Of a stretch of DNA of 64,000 bases, positions 10,857-22,240 are shown one piece after another. The notes below the pieces were generated by a model. That model searched no databases. It was given only the letters and a program-made list of their open reading frames with translations, and had not been told where the DNA came from. The stretch is from Arabidopsis thaliana (taxonomy: Eukaryota; Streptophyta; Magnoliopsida; Brassicales; Brassicaceae): contig NC_003070.9 of the NCBI RefSeq assembly GCF_000001735.4, forward strand, positions 28,133,971 through 28,197,970, read 5' to 3'. The position numbers and the translations under genes were made by a program. The first letter of the stretch is position 1, and the number at the start of each line of letters is the position of its first letter.

Positions 10857-12313
10857 ATTCCCAAACATAATATTTTTTTAGAGCGAACTGTGAGATTTTC
10901 CTTGGAGTCATGGAGAAATCTGGAGATTTTTTGTAACACGGAGCTCCAATGACCCGGGAATTTCTTTCGTTTCGGATCCGAATTTGATGTGGATCATATT
11001 CACACCTATATTTTTTCATTTTTTTGTTGTAAAGAAAAATCGGATAAGATTCTAGTAATAAATGTTAAAAGTCCATTTCATTATTCTGAAGAATATCCTT
11101 CGAACACGATGAGTTTGGAAGATTATATTATCCGGCCCAAAATCTTATAGTTGGGCCTTAGTCATTAAACATTTTTCTCAGCCCATTGTTTTAAAAATTG
11201 ATTTTCGTGATAAAGTAGTTAACTTAAGTGAAGTACGAAGGTTCCCTTGGCCTAATTAAAACACAAGGGGGTTTCTATAAATGAAATATGATAAAATATC
11301 TTCCAAGCATTTCGATAGTATTGATGACAATTACAAAGTTCAACATCAATAAGTCAAGAAATTAGGATTGGAAATCAAGGAAGAGAAACGGTCTTCAAAG
11401 AAAATAGAATTGAATCGAGAAAAATATCAGTAATCGGAAAAAAAAATGAAAAAAAATTGGGGTGGATAAGATTCCCATCATTTTCAAATTGCCACCTGAT
11501 TTTCGGCTTAAATAAGAAAAACCATCACTTTCAATATAAACCACTATTTCATTCGAGACAAAATAAAAAAGAAAAAATAAAAACCACTAGCTAAACTAAT
11601 ACTAATAATCTAGGTGCTAATAAATACTAGAAAACAATCCACATTTCAAGTATAGATGAATTGGTCTATTAATATAAAATACGGTGAATTAAAAAATAAC
11701 ACAATTAAATTTACATAAAATTTAAAAATATATATCAGGTACATCACAGAATATATTTTTACATTAGAGAAAGTCTTGGATTCCCAATAATATAAAACAA
11801 AATATCAGAAAAAGACATTTGAATTCTTGATGTGGGTCCTCACGGTCCTACCACACTCCAATGAAATGCTTAAAAAAAAAGAAGAAAAGGAATCATTACA
11901 TAAGAAAAGAAAAAATAATATCTGAGCCTGCTCATATCAATAATTGTGTATATATAGAATTATATAGATGATGTCGATAAAAGAAACCAAACAAGATAAA
12001 TAAATACAAAAATAATAATGGTGATGGTGGGCCGTTCTATAAACTTCAATCATTAATCATAGCACACAAAATTCCAAACTTGAGAAATATAATCAGTGGG
12101 CTAAACTCTAAAGTCTCTCTACCTTTCTCCATCTCCTTCTTCTTCTTCTATCAGATTCTTTCTTTCCTATTACCTTTGCCTTCTTCTTCTTCCTTTCCTC
12201 TTTCTCTATCTTCCTCTCAATTCTTTTACTGTTTATTTTCTTTGTAATCAACAACAGTTTAACTCTTCTTCTTCTTTTCTTTATCAAGAACAGTAGTTTC
12301 TCAATTCTTGATT
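10857..12313. other. Intergenic: ORA47 3' flank and FLZ gene leader
   Basis: About 1.46 kb. The first part is the ORA47 3' UTR; the middle (about 11200-12050) is AT-rich with no credible ORF. From about 12110 to 12300 the plus strand is a long CT-rich stretch of TTCTTC and CTTTCT runs, typical of a plant 5' leader, leading to the FLZ gene start. A TATATATAG motif lies near 11948. Confidence 0.55.
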
Positions 12314-13095
12314 ATGATACTAAGCAAGAGACCTCATCTAATGATCCGTAAATTGTCTGAGATGTTGGTTCCAAGAAGCAGATCTGCTGCTATTAAACCG
12401 GAGGAGTACACGGCCAGTCCGAGAAGTCCGTTGGATTTGAACTTCCCCTCCCCGGTTCACTCGAAGCGGTTCGGTTCTGGTGGTGTCGGTTTGGGTATTG
12501 TTGCTGCGTTGGAGGAAACTAGCAACGGGATTAACCGGCATGATCCGGTTCGTTACTCCGGGAGATTCAGGTGCCCGGAGATTGATCTGTCGGATGAGGA
12601 ATACACTTATGTTACGAGCCCAAACGGGCCGACCAAAGTGTATTACAACGACGACGGGTTTGAATTGTCTGAAAATGATTATCGGAGAGTTCATAAACCG
12701 ATGGTTACCGTCGATGAACCACCGGTTATTGAAAGACAGAGTGTTAGGGGTCCAACAGAGTTTCTGAGTTCGTGTTGCTTGTGTAAGAAGAAACTTCAAG
12801 GCAAAGACATATACATGTACAAGTAAGTTTCATCGCATTATTGCTTCTTGGATCTTTGTTAAATTGGAGACTAATTCAATATTTTATTGGTATTTTTTCT
12901 AGAAACTGATCCTTTTTTTTTTGGGTTGTGTGCAGAGGAGAGATGGGATTTTGTAGTGCCGAATGCAGATCAGTGCAAATAATGAATGACGAACGACAAG
13001 AGCAATGTAAAACGCAAGTTTCAAGAAACGCCGACGTTTTGAGCTCTCCTTACGCCGCCGGACAGAGATTATCTGCCGGAGTATTCGTATTTTAG
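12314..13095 (+). CDS. FCS-like zinc finger (FLZ/DUF581) protein
   Basis: Two exons, 12314-12822 and 12936-13095, give 222 residues. The intron (GTAAGT...TGCAG) lies inside the zinc-finger motif. The spliced motif is FLSSCCLCKKKLQGKDIYMY joined to KGEMGFCSAECRSVQI: the C-x2-C...C-x3-C FCS finger with its signature phenylalanine, cysteine and serine. The rest is low-complexity with SPRSPLDLNFPSPV near residues 36-49, a conserved short motif in the family. FLZ proteins are plant-specific adaptors for SnRK1 kinase (established for the family). I believe this is At1g74940. The ATG at 12314 is used because the frame only extends upstream to a non-ATG codon. Confidence 0.9.
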
Positions 13096-14948
13096 GATGA
13101 TCACAATTCACAATAATACGAAGAGAAGTATATTTTATTTATATATAAAAAAAAAAGTGATCATCATTCCATTTTACCTTAATAGAAGAAAAAAGGTTAG
13201 AAAATAACAAAAAAAAAAAAAGTGAAATTTTTGGTTAGGTTAAAAAGCACATTGTATAGAAGTTTGCTTTTTGTTAACTTTTAATACCGAGTAATGTTTA
13301 TGGCTTTTCCTCGGAATCACATAAATCAATAATCATTTCGTGAAATAGCTTTGTAGAACAAGTATGTATGTATATATGCCAATTTCTCAATTCCCTGTAT
13401 CCAAAACATTGAATCAATCAATTGAAAATGTAAGATTGTGCAATACACATGTCTTTTTTTGTTTTTTCCACAAGTCTAAAACTTTGTGGCTAGAAGACTT
13501 GTTTGAATATGTTTACACTTTTTGATCAAAAATACAAAGTCCTGTGGGTTTACTTCTGTTTTATTTTAAAGAAAACGTTACCAATCAAAATATTTATAGA
13601 GGTATAAAATTAAAATTACGTTCAAAAATGTAATGTGTTGCTAATTTGCTATTACTCGAGTTCAGTTTCTTAATTACAAACAACTTAAATTATCTTTCAA
13701 AAAATAATAGAGAACGCGTACTATCATTTTAATGAAGAAACCAAAATAACGTTTTAATAAATTTAAGACTTGAAGAAACACAATTATGAGTTTTAAATCA
13801 TTATGATTCTTAGTGCAATGTATGCACGTGGGCCCTTAAATATGCAACTTGTTGTATCCTGGCCCGTTGTCAGAAATTAATAAAAGATCCTTTTCCCCAA
13901 CTAAAAAAACAATGATATTTTGGTAAAAACTTTAGTCCCTACCATTTTGAACAACTTTGATTAGATGAAGTCCGGGGCCGATTCTGTCCGATCCAAATTA
14001 CGTAGTCTTGGCGATTTGTTAATGCTGAAAAATTCAGTTATTTTTTTCCAAATCGGATAAAATTGGATCTTAGGTTCTTCGGGCTTATTAATCATAACGA
14101 ATTTCGGACCAGTCTTTGGACCAAATTTACGTTTTGTTAGTTGGATGATCATTGTTCAAGACCGAACAAATCATTGTTCAAGACCGAACGAAAAAAAGTT
14201 ATCGTGGGTCAGAATTCCCGTGGCCTACCAAGCCTGGTCTGATCTACTCCACTTATTGGATATTTATGAAGCTCTTTTTATTATGGACTTCGGATATTTT
14301 ACAAAGTTATAACTAGTATTTTGGGAAAAACAAAATTGTAACTGGCTTGGTATTTTAACCAAAAATAGTCTACATAGTTTGTGCCATGTATTTAACAACA
14401 AAACGAAAATGCTAATACTATAATGGATAGATAGGTTAAAACGTATTTTGAACAATAGCAGACTTGTTAAAGAAAATCTTTCACACGACAATACTTGATA
14501 GAAAATCATCATTTTTTAGACATTTCTTTATTTTCGAGAATGCTTTAAGTATTTCTGTTCCTTAACTGTAAGCTTCAGCTCTCAATAAGTGACGAACAAA
14601 CAATCGGATTAAATAAACTTGGATTATATTAATGGCCATCAACACAAAAACACAAGTGATGTTTCTTACAAAAGTTGCAAGCTAATGTTGAGATCGGCAG
14701 AGGAAAGGGTTATACACACTGGCTAAAACTTAAACCCCAGAAGCAAACATTGAACACTATTGATATTGATTTCATACAAATATAATGAGTTTTCGGGGGA
14801 GTTAAACAAACAAAACTACTAGGGGTGAAATTAATCTATAGAAAAAATGAACAGAGGAGCAGCTTGATATTTGTAACGATGGAGCATCAGAAGAATCTTA
14901 CAAGAAGGTCTCTCAAGTTGTGCCTTCTGGGTCGGACAGGCTCGAAGT
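13096..14948. other. Intergenic between FLZ gene and JAZ2 (tail to tail)
   Basis: About 1.85 kb between two converging genes. It holds both 3' UTRs, with A-rich runs near 13145-13220 consistent with polyadenylation of the FLZ gene. The piece 13960-14230 has a different, less AT-rich texture and contains a small tandem repeat (separate entry), suggesting a transposon remnant. No gene recognised. Confidence 0.5.
14148..14189. repeat. Two-copy 22-bp tandem repeat
   Basis: ATCATTGTTCAAGACCGAAC occurs at 14148-14167 and again at 14170-14189, a period of 22 bp. It lies in a patch unlike the flanking AT-rich DNA and may mark an old insertion. Confidence 0.75.
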
Positions 14949-16288
14949 TTACCGTGAACTGAGCCAAGCTGGGTTAGTAGGCTTGGAAGACGCTTCAGCT
15001 GAACCGTCTATTTGGTATGGTGCCTTTGATGTGATCCTGTTAAAGGTTTACGAGTAGGATATTGAGAAATTCGCTTAACAAGAACTTATGGAATAACAAG
15101 ATATTATGTTTTCATTAAAATGCATTACCTATCCTTCCTCTTCTCAAGGAACCGATGAAGTGAAGCTCTTCTTGCAATCGGGAGTTCTACAAATCAAAAA
15201 GAGAGAAAGTTAGAGAAATAGGACTAAGCCAAGCTCAGAGATGGTTGAACCAAAAGAGGCTGAGATCAATTACCGCAGGCTAAAGAGGCCGGGTTAGGCT
15301 GAATTGGCTCTTGTGCTGCGGTTTTTGCAGGACTACAAACAGGATTTGGGCTAGAAGCAATCTCTTTTTGAGAATAAGCACTATGGTTATTGTTTACTTC
15401 AGCTGTGAAACATGTGAAGCTTTTGGCACTTCCTTTGTTAGCCAAATCAATGACTTCTTTAGCTTTCTCAGCAGAAAAATCATCAAACACCATAACTCGA
15501 CCACCGTAGAATATAGTCAACGGAGCAGATTGAGACTCTGGCTTCACAGATCTGTTCAAAATCACACAAAAATTAGTTAAACTGATGAAACATAGCTTAC
15601 TATATGAGACGATTCTTTTCACTATATACATATAAACACATACTTAGTAGTCTCTTTGATCATCTGTACATCTTCTTTGGTCCCAGAGGAAGAGGAAGAA
15701 GAAAAGCTTGATTGTCTCGGAAACATAGTCTTCGGTTTAATGTCTTCTTGACCAGCAGAAGAATCCATTCCTGAAGCTTCACAAGGGAACAGATTCATCA
15801 TTGTAGGCTGACGTGAACCTCCTGCGAAAATTGATCCAAAAGTAAAGATTATTATCATTCACCAATCTCTCAAACAACTGCAAAACAAAATCTACTTAAT
15901 GACTAAACCAGGCCTATGGCTTTAGAGGATTATGCTTAAACCAAACACAGAACCATCTCCACAAATTCATACACATACATACATATATAGAAATTGATTC
16001 AAAATCCATTAATCATCGATTCTCTACAACGATTCAATTTCCAGACAACATGTAATCGATTCATAATTCGTAATTCGCAACAGGAAACTCAAAATTCGCA
16101 GAAACGAAATGAACAGATCTAAAAGAGAAAGGTTGATTACCATTAACGTCGGGCTTGCATGTCATCCCTAAGCTCAGATCTCCAAAACTACCCTTCTCCT
16201 TCAGGTAACGACTCAATCGAGTACATGTTTGTGAAAAGCTCGGTTTACGACCAGAGAAGTCCCAACACTCGGCAGAAAAACTCGACAT
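14949..16288 (-). CDS. JAZ2: Jasmonate ZIM-domain repressor JAZ2 (TIFY10B)
   Basis: Multi-exon gene starting [20 protein letters not shown] at 16288. Domains in order: an N-terminal cryptic MYC-binding/NT region; the TIFY (ZIM) motif [20 protein letters not shown]; and the C-terminal Jas motif [20 protein letters not shown] joined to ITSKAPYQ. The protein ends [10 protein letters not shown], about 249 residues. JAZ proteins repress MYC2-type factors, recruit TOPLESS via NINJA through the ZIM domain, and are degraded via COI1 when jasmonoyl-isoleucine is present. The Jas motif is split by an intron (separate entry), a conserved feature of the family. I recognise it as At1g74950/JAZ2. Two G-boxes lie upstream, consistent with feedback induction by MYC2. 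Confidence 0.95.
15037..15128 (-). other. Jas intron of JAZ2
   Basis: 92-bp GT-AG intron between the codons for LEKRKDR and ITSKAPYQ. If retained, the frame reads GAT AGG TAA, so translation stops immediately after KDR and the C-terminal X5PY part of the Jas motif is lost. Retention of this conserved intron is an established source of jasmonate-resistant JAZ variants. Confidence 0.85.
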
Positions 16289-16536
16289 CGTTGAAACCGA
16301 AATTGAAATCGTTTCGATTGAGAAATTGGAGCAAAAGGATCTTCCTTCCTGAGTTGTTGAATTTTCTCGAATCTTATAAAAAAACTTAGGGTTCTTGTTT
16401 ATCTTTCTCTGCCAAGTGCGTTTTGTCACGAGGAAGAAATGGAGGACCTCTTTATTACTTTTTTTTCGCTGGTTGCAGATACGGAAATTAGTAAAATATA
16501 CTCTTATAGTATTAATTAACATAGAGACATTTAAAA

Positions 16537-16542
16537 CACGTG
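16537..16542. promoter_or_regulatory. G-box in an 18-bp palindrome upstream of JAZ2
   Basis: CACGTG at the centre of the perfect palindrome TTAAAACACGTGTTTTAA (16531-16548), about 250 bp upstream of the JAZ2 start codon. MYC2 targeting of JAZ promoters through G-boxes is established; use of this copy is inference. Confidence 0.6.
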
Positions 16543-17141
16543 TTTTAATTTAATGTTTTAACGGCAGACCACTGTTTCAGATCACCACCGTCACCCACGT
16601 CCCCACGCTTCACACTTGAAATAACCATTTCACCCTCTTACTACTCCTGTTTTTACCATTTTACCCTTACAAGATGTTCAAATAAAATAAAAAATTATGA
16701 AAACGTAAAATCCTAAAATTAATTAGTTCAAACAAATCAATGTTCAGATGAAATTTGATTATGATAGTCTTTCAGTTATACCATTTAGTTGGTTCATATA
16801 TCCTTTTTTTTAAGATGAATCTCTTGGCATTAATTTATGTATTTTTAGCACTATTAATTAGTCTACTATTTTAATCTCATAGACCGGCGTGATATTTTAG
16901 CACTCAAAGAGAATTAACGGTATGATTTGGGGGAAAAAAGAGGATTAACGGCGTTAGATAGAGGGAACACGGTGTGGGTCTTACATAACCAAAACTCCAC
17001 CACCAATGCAAATTTGATCCATAAATCACGTTTTGTATTTTCCCTTTTATTAATTTTTTTTTAGTGTTTTATTTATGACAACAGTAATAAATAATTACAA
17101 AAAGCGGGAAGAGCACGTCTCCTCCATGAATCGCGACCTTA

Positions 17142-17147
17142 CACGTG
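17142..17147. promoter_or_regulatory. Distal G-box upstream of JAZ2
   Basis: CACGTG in the context ACACGTGTC, about 850 bp upstream of the JAZ2 start codon. It may be a second MYC site. Confidence 0.4.
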
Positions 17148-18593
17148 TCTAACTTAACTGCCCACATTTGAGAGAATTTTTCTTGTTGGTGTCGTAGTCA
17201 GAGTAATCACCTGTTACGCGGCTTATATAGCAGCTGTGTTCTCCTACGCACAATAGCCGTTGATCCTATCACTCTGTCTTTTATTCTCTTGTTATTATCC
17301 CATGCGTTTGTTAGGAACACACAAATAAGTTTGATTTTCTTTTATAACGTAACGTCCAACTTGTTATTTTATTGACTTGGATTGTAGTAATTGCTAACTC
17401 ATTACAGGTACATCGAGATAACGTAAGGTTCATAGAGTGGCTCGTGAGAAAATAAGGATGATTGGTTAATTTGGTTTTTAACTGTTTTATAAACATCTTC
17501 ACAAAATTTTATACATCACAAACATATCCATAAGAAACAAAATCAGAAGAAGCTGCAGGTACATACAATTACAAGGAAGAGGGGTCACAAGAAGAACCCA
17601 GAGCGCATAAAGACATCAAAGTCTGGATATTATTTAGAGTATGCAACCAAAAAGAAGAAGGCAAGTGGGGTGGTCACAAAAATGCAAGATAGAGGTCACA
17701 AGAAGAATAGAAGAACATAAGCTAATTAAGGAATAGTACTCTATATTCCTGTTTTTACTGTAGAAACTTTATCTACTTATGGCTCTCTTATACAAGGCTG
17801 ATTGATACCCTTTTAGCCATGTTTTTATACTTGCTCTTGGTTTTCACAGCTGATTCATTCCTCTTCTTTCTTTCACATATTTAACAGAAAATAAGCTTAC
17901 ATATGAAAGTGGTAAAACATTGGGCCCTTGGAATATATTTTTTTAGTTTTTACCTTTCAAAAGATGATTTAGTTACTCTCTATATATGTAATTAACAAAG
18001 GGAAAACTGTCAAGAGCTACTAAATTTAAAATTGAGAATTGATTTGGCATTTTTTGAGATTTCATGTTAAACAATAGAAATGTAAAGACTACAAAGATTT
18101 CCAATAAGAAGGTATCACAAGAAACAGAATTTTAATGGCGAATCCAAACTCTGATATCTCTAGCACGTTTTAGCTCCTGTCCAAGTCTTTGGCTCATCAG
18201 ATCTTGATCCTAAGAAACTTAGCTTAGCTCTTGGTAGTTGAACAAACTCTGTTGATTCCCTCGACGTAACACTAGCATAACATGGGAAACTTCTTGTAAA
18301 ACACTGCACATAATTTAAACACTCAGCTTCATAACAAATTCTTAGTCCATCCCAAATCATTTTAGAGCATTTCTGGACCGACAATACTTCAAAGGGAACT
18401 TGCACAAACTTCCAATTCATTATTGCCAATGATCCATCTCAGCCAAAGTAATAAATATAGAAAGGTCAAAAGAGTTAACTGTCCTTCAATTCCTCTAAGA
18501 ATCTGATGATACACAAATGTACAATGGATGTAACTTTTTACCTTACAGCAAGTTATACAATCAGGTTTGGAGTACAAGCAACTGCTTTCGCTT

Positions 18594-21500
18594 TCACTTG
18601 TAAGGAGCAAAAATGATGCTGGAGTTATGACCACCAAACCCGAATGAATTTGACAAGGCTGCTTTAATGTCCAGTCTCTCCTTCTTAGGACCCACCAGCA
18701 GCTTTGTATCCTGCTCCAATTTCATTTCACAGTACGATTATTAAAACTCCCAAGAGTTTTTTTTTACGAACATTAAAAGGTCTTTGTATAGGTATTGAAC
18801 TCATATGAAACTAACATACCACTCCACTGTCTGGATTCTCGAGGTTGATATTTGGATGAACCCATCCGGTCCGTATCGCCTGTAGATAGCAACAGAATAT
18901 TAACATTAAAAATGCGAAGATTGCACATAATTTCGCTCTATGCTAAAACTTGGTTTCAACAACACTTCCTTCCTTGTAGATACACCGAGTCAAATGAGTT
19001 ACCTGCACAGTTGCAACAGCCTCCACGGCCCCAGCAGCTCCCAGCAAGTGTCCAATCATAGATTTTGTGGAATTTACCTTAAGCTGCCACATCGAGAAAG
19101 ATCAAGAAAAGCACATAAAAAGGCACTTCGGAATTTTGTAACAAAGAACTGAAGCTACCTCAGGATTTTGGCCAAAACAGTGAGCAAGGGCTTGGTATTC
19201 CTTAATATCTCCAGCATGCGTTGAGGTTGCATGTGCATTTATGTAATTTATTTGTTCCTTGGAAATCCCAGCACTAGCTAACGCTCTCTCAATACAGAGA
19301 ATAACACCAGCCCCTGCGGATTTAAGAAAAATGGGATAATGACAAAAAAATTATAGAAAAAAGAGATTTCAAATTTGTAGTTGACTAGCAGACTAATATA
19401 AATTAGGGGAAAATGAAACTACCATCAGGGTGAGGCTCGGTCATGTGATAGGCATCACATGTGAAACTCCCACCGAGGAACTCTGCGTAGATAGTTGCAC
19501 CTCTTTTCTGAAAGAAAAGCAGAATACTTATGTTCTCACAACTCGTTCCATAGCAAGCAATAAAAAAAGCTTTGGATATAAGTTTCTTTTGTGATTTAAA
19601 AATGGGAAACAAGAAATGACAGAAAGAACGAATAAGTTATATACCTTAGCATGCTCGAGTTCTTCCAAAAGTAGAACTCCAGCTCCCTCTCCCATCACGA
19701 AACCATCTCGATTCTGTCATGCAATCAAGACCAGGTTAACAAAACAAGAAGAATTTCCAAACATAATACGCACGTTTCCTCACACTTTCTTTCCTACAAC
19801 ATTACAATGTAAGGGAAATTCCTGTTGGCAAAAACTCGATACAGTGTTTCTAGCATCCACCAAGATTAAAACAAAACCATAGAAGGGTACTAAAACATGC
19901 AAGTAACAAAAGGAATAGAAGACAAGACACGAAATTGTTTAAACTTACGGTATCCCAAGGACGTGAAGCTTTTGTGGGATCATTATTCCTTTGTGAAAGA
20001 GCCCGGCATGCAACAAAACCTCCCAACCCTGCATTGGTACACATACGATACGATTTCACGTCGCTTAAATTTCAAGAATAGATGGGACAATGTAAAATAT
20101 AAGAGAACGAGTTAGCACCTATTGGAATAATAACTGCATCTGAGCCACCACAGAGCATTACATCCTGAAAAGTTTAGTGGAAAGACAAACAGTCTATAAG
20201 TAGAAACAGAGGAAGTCTACCAAACTGTCGAATTTCCAAGTGTATGGAGGATACTTACAGCTTCACCTTTAATAATGTGGTTTGCTGAATTCAGAATGCA
20301 AAAGTTGCTTGTGGCACAAGCAGTTGAAATAGAATAGTTTGGCCCCATCCATCCCTGATACATGACCACAAAATAAAAAGGGTCAGTACTAAATTGCTGG
20401 TGGTCATCCATAATATATTAAGAGCATTTCAAATTTAATCAGACCAGATCCATGGCAAGCATAGCAGAACCCATGTTTGTTGTCGCAAAAGGTACACAAA
20501 AAGGATTCATCTTCTTGTAAGAGATTCTCAGAGCTTCAATAGCATCGTAAAAGACCTGTATTATTATAAGATTATTAGAAATGCAACGATTCGCAACAGA
20601 CTTCCTAATTTTTAGATTCAATATTCATGTGACTCTTTTGTTAGTGAAAGCATGGTTAAATGAAGGAACAATCAGGCGAGATACTGAACAGAAACCTTAA
20701 AATGAAACTGTTTTCATACTTTCTATACATTCAAGCCCGGGCTCGAGAAAGTACCTTCATTCCTCCCATTGCCGAGCCAATCAAAACTCCACATTTGGTT
20801 TTGTCAAACTCTGCCATTACTTCATCAGTAACCCCACCATCAGCCAAAGCTTTCTTACCAGCTGTGAGAAGATAGAGCATGAATTTGTCCATCCTTTTAG
20901 AAAGTTTTGGAGCAACCCATCCTTCAGTCGAGAAGCTTTTGATCTCTCCCGCAATTCGCTTGACAAAGGTAAAACAAAGAAAGATATTCTAGTACACACA
21001 AAAGCAAACGGAGAAATTCCGCACACCAAAAAGCTTCCAAGAGATCCTGATATAAATAATACGTACCGTAGGAAATTCAGAACAATCAAAATTTTCAATC
21101 TGGCTAATACCACTGTTGCCTTGTAGCAAATTCTCATAGAAGGTATGTGGGTCATGACCCAATGATGTTTCAACTCCCATGCCTGTCACTACAACTCGAC
21201 GCTGCTCCGTAGGTGGTTTCTTGTTAACCGCAGCTTCCTTTTCCATCTCCATCACTGCCATGGCTCCACCTAAAACCCACAAAGCCAGTTGATGGTAGAT
21301 AAACTTAATCAGCTACTATCCACAAACCACATCTCAATAGCAAGATAAACAAAAGAATCACAGCCAACTTCAAAATTTAGATATAAAAGTTCACTGCCAT
21401 TTGGTCAGCTTTCGAAGCTCTGTATCATCTAGAGACTAACCTCACAGAGTTTGCTTTCATATGAAAGATGATAAAACATGGAATCACAATAAAAATTCAA

Positions 21501-21978
21501 ACTTTCACATGTCAGCTGCTTCCCACTTCAACTTTACCTCTAAATTTCATCACTAACATAAACCCATAACAACATCGAACTATAAAAACTAAACCTTGCC
21601 ACATAAAAACAAAACCCCAGATTGGAAGAGAAAATAAAAAAAGGAGATAAATGTAATACCGGAGCTAGCAGCACGATTCAATCTCCTCTGGTTTCGATTC
21701 AAAGAAACACTATTCGATCCAAAGAGAGAAGACAATGCATTGTTGTTGTTGTAGTGAGTACAAGGACCAAAATCCAAACAAGAAGTGACGAGAGCCTGAA
21801 TGCTAGCGGATCCAGAAGCGACAGAGCATTTGCTAAGCTGCCTCCTTCGCCGACTCCGCCCACCAGATTGAAGAGCAACAGCCTGACGGCTATCTCCTCC
21901 ACCGTGAGAGACGGACATGCAAGCAGCAACAAACCAGGTACATAACGGAGATGCGTAAGAGGAAGACGCACCCACCAT
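18594..21978 (-). CDS. FAB1: Plastid beta-ketoacyl-ACP synthase II (KAS II)
   Basis: Condensing enzyme that extends palmitoyl-ACP to stearoyl-ACP in plastids. It starts at 21978 with a Ser/Arg-rich transit region of about 120 residues ([20 protein letters not shown]). The mature enzyme begins [20 protein letters not shown]. Catalytic residues are visible: the nucleophile Cys in [11 protein letters not shown], His in [12 protein letters not shown], and His in [16 protein letters not shown], followed by the C-terminal [15 protein letters not shown]. Exons are numerous and in correct order. I recognise At1g74960, FAB1/KAS2; fab1 mutants accumulate 16:0. Length about 540 residues, normal for the plant enzyme. 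Its leader runs into a (GA)n tract. Confidence 0.95.
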
Positions 21979-22221
21979 GGCATAAAAAGGAAGAGGCTTT
22001 GAGAAGAACCCAGATGAGAGAACAAAGGAGAAAGCGAGAAATGGGTGAAGAGAAGAAGAGAGAATCTAGCAGAGAGAAGGCAAATGGGATTCACGAGAGA
22101 TTTAAGAGAAATCGATCTGCGATCTCTCTCTTCTCTCTCTCTTTCAGGAAGCGTGCAGAGAGCTTCGATGCGTTAAATCGTGCGTGGAGACGCCAAAAAT
22201 CCTTCTCTGAAACAAACAGAC

Positions 22222-22240
22222 AGAGAGAGAGAGAGAGAGA
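22222..22240. repeat. (AG)n microsatellite
   Basis: An uninterrupted AG run of about 19 bp, 244 bp upstream of the FAB1 start codon. On the FAB1 strand it is a CT tract, common in plant leaders. Confidence 0.8.

Larger units (their letters stand above)
16289..18593. other. Intergenic: JAZ2 promoter and KAS2 3' flank
   Basis: About 2.3 kb between two minus-strand genes. The left half is the JAZ2 leader and promoter. Between 17500 and 17730 is a lysine-rich purine tract in which GGTCACAAGAAGAA occurs twice (17583-17596 and 17694-17707). An 89-codon minus frame at 18160-18429 lies just past the KAS2 stop and is probably in its 3' UTR; it matches no family I know. Confidence 0.5.

Noticed and set aside
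12338-12799. 153-codon minus-strand ORF
   Set aside because: Antisense shadow of FLZ gene exon 1, whose zinc finger and splice junction are unambiguous.
18160-18429. 89-codon minus-strand ORF just after the KAS2 stop
   Set aside because: Probably KAS2 3' UTR; no family match. Kept only as a note because codon use is not poor.
21699-22094. 131-codon minus-strand ORF over the FAB1 start
   Set aside because: Out-of-frame shadow of the FAB1 transit-peptide exon.
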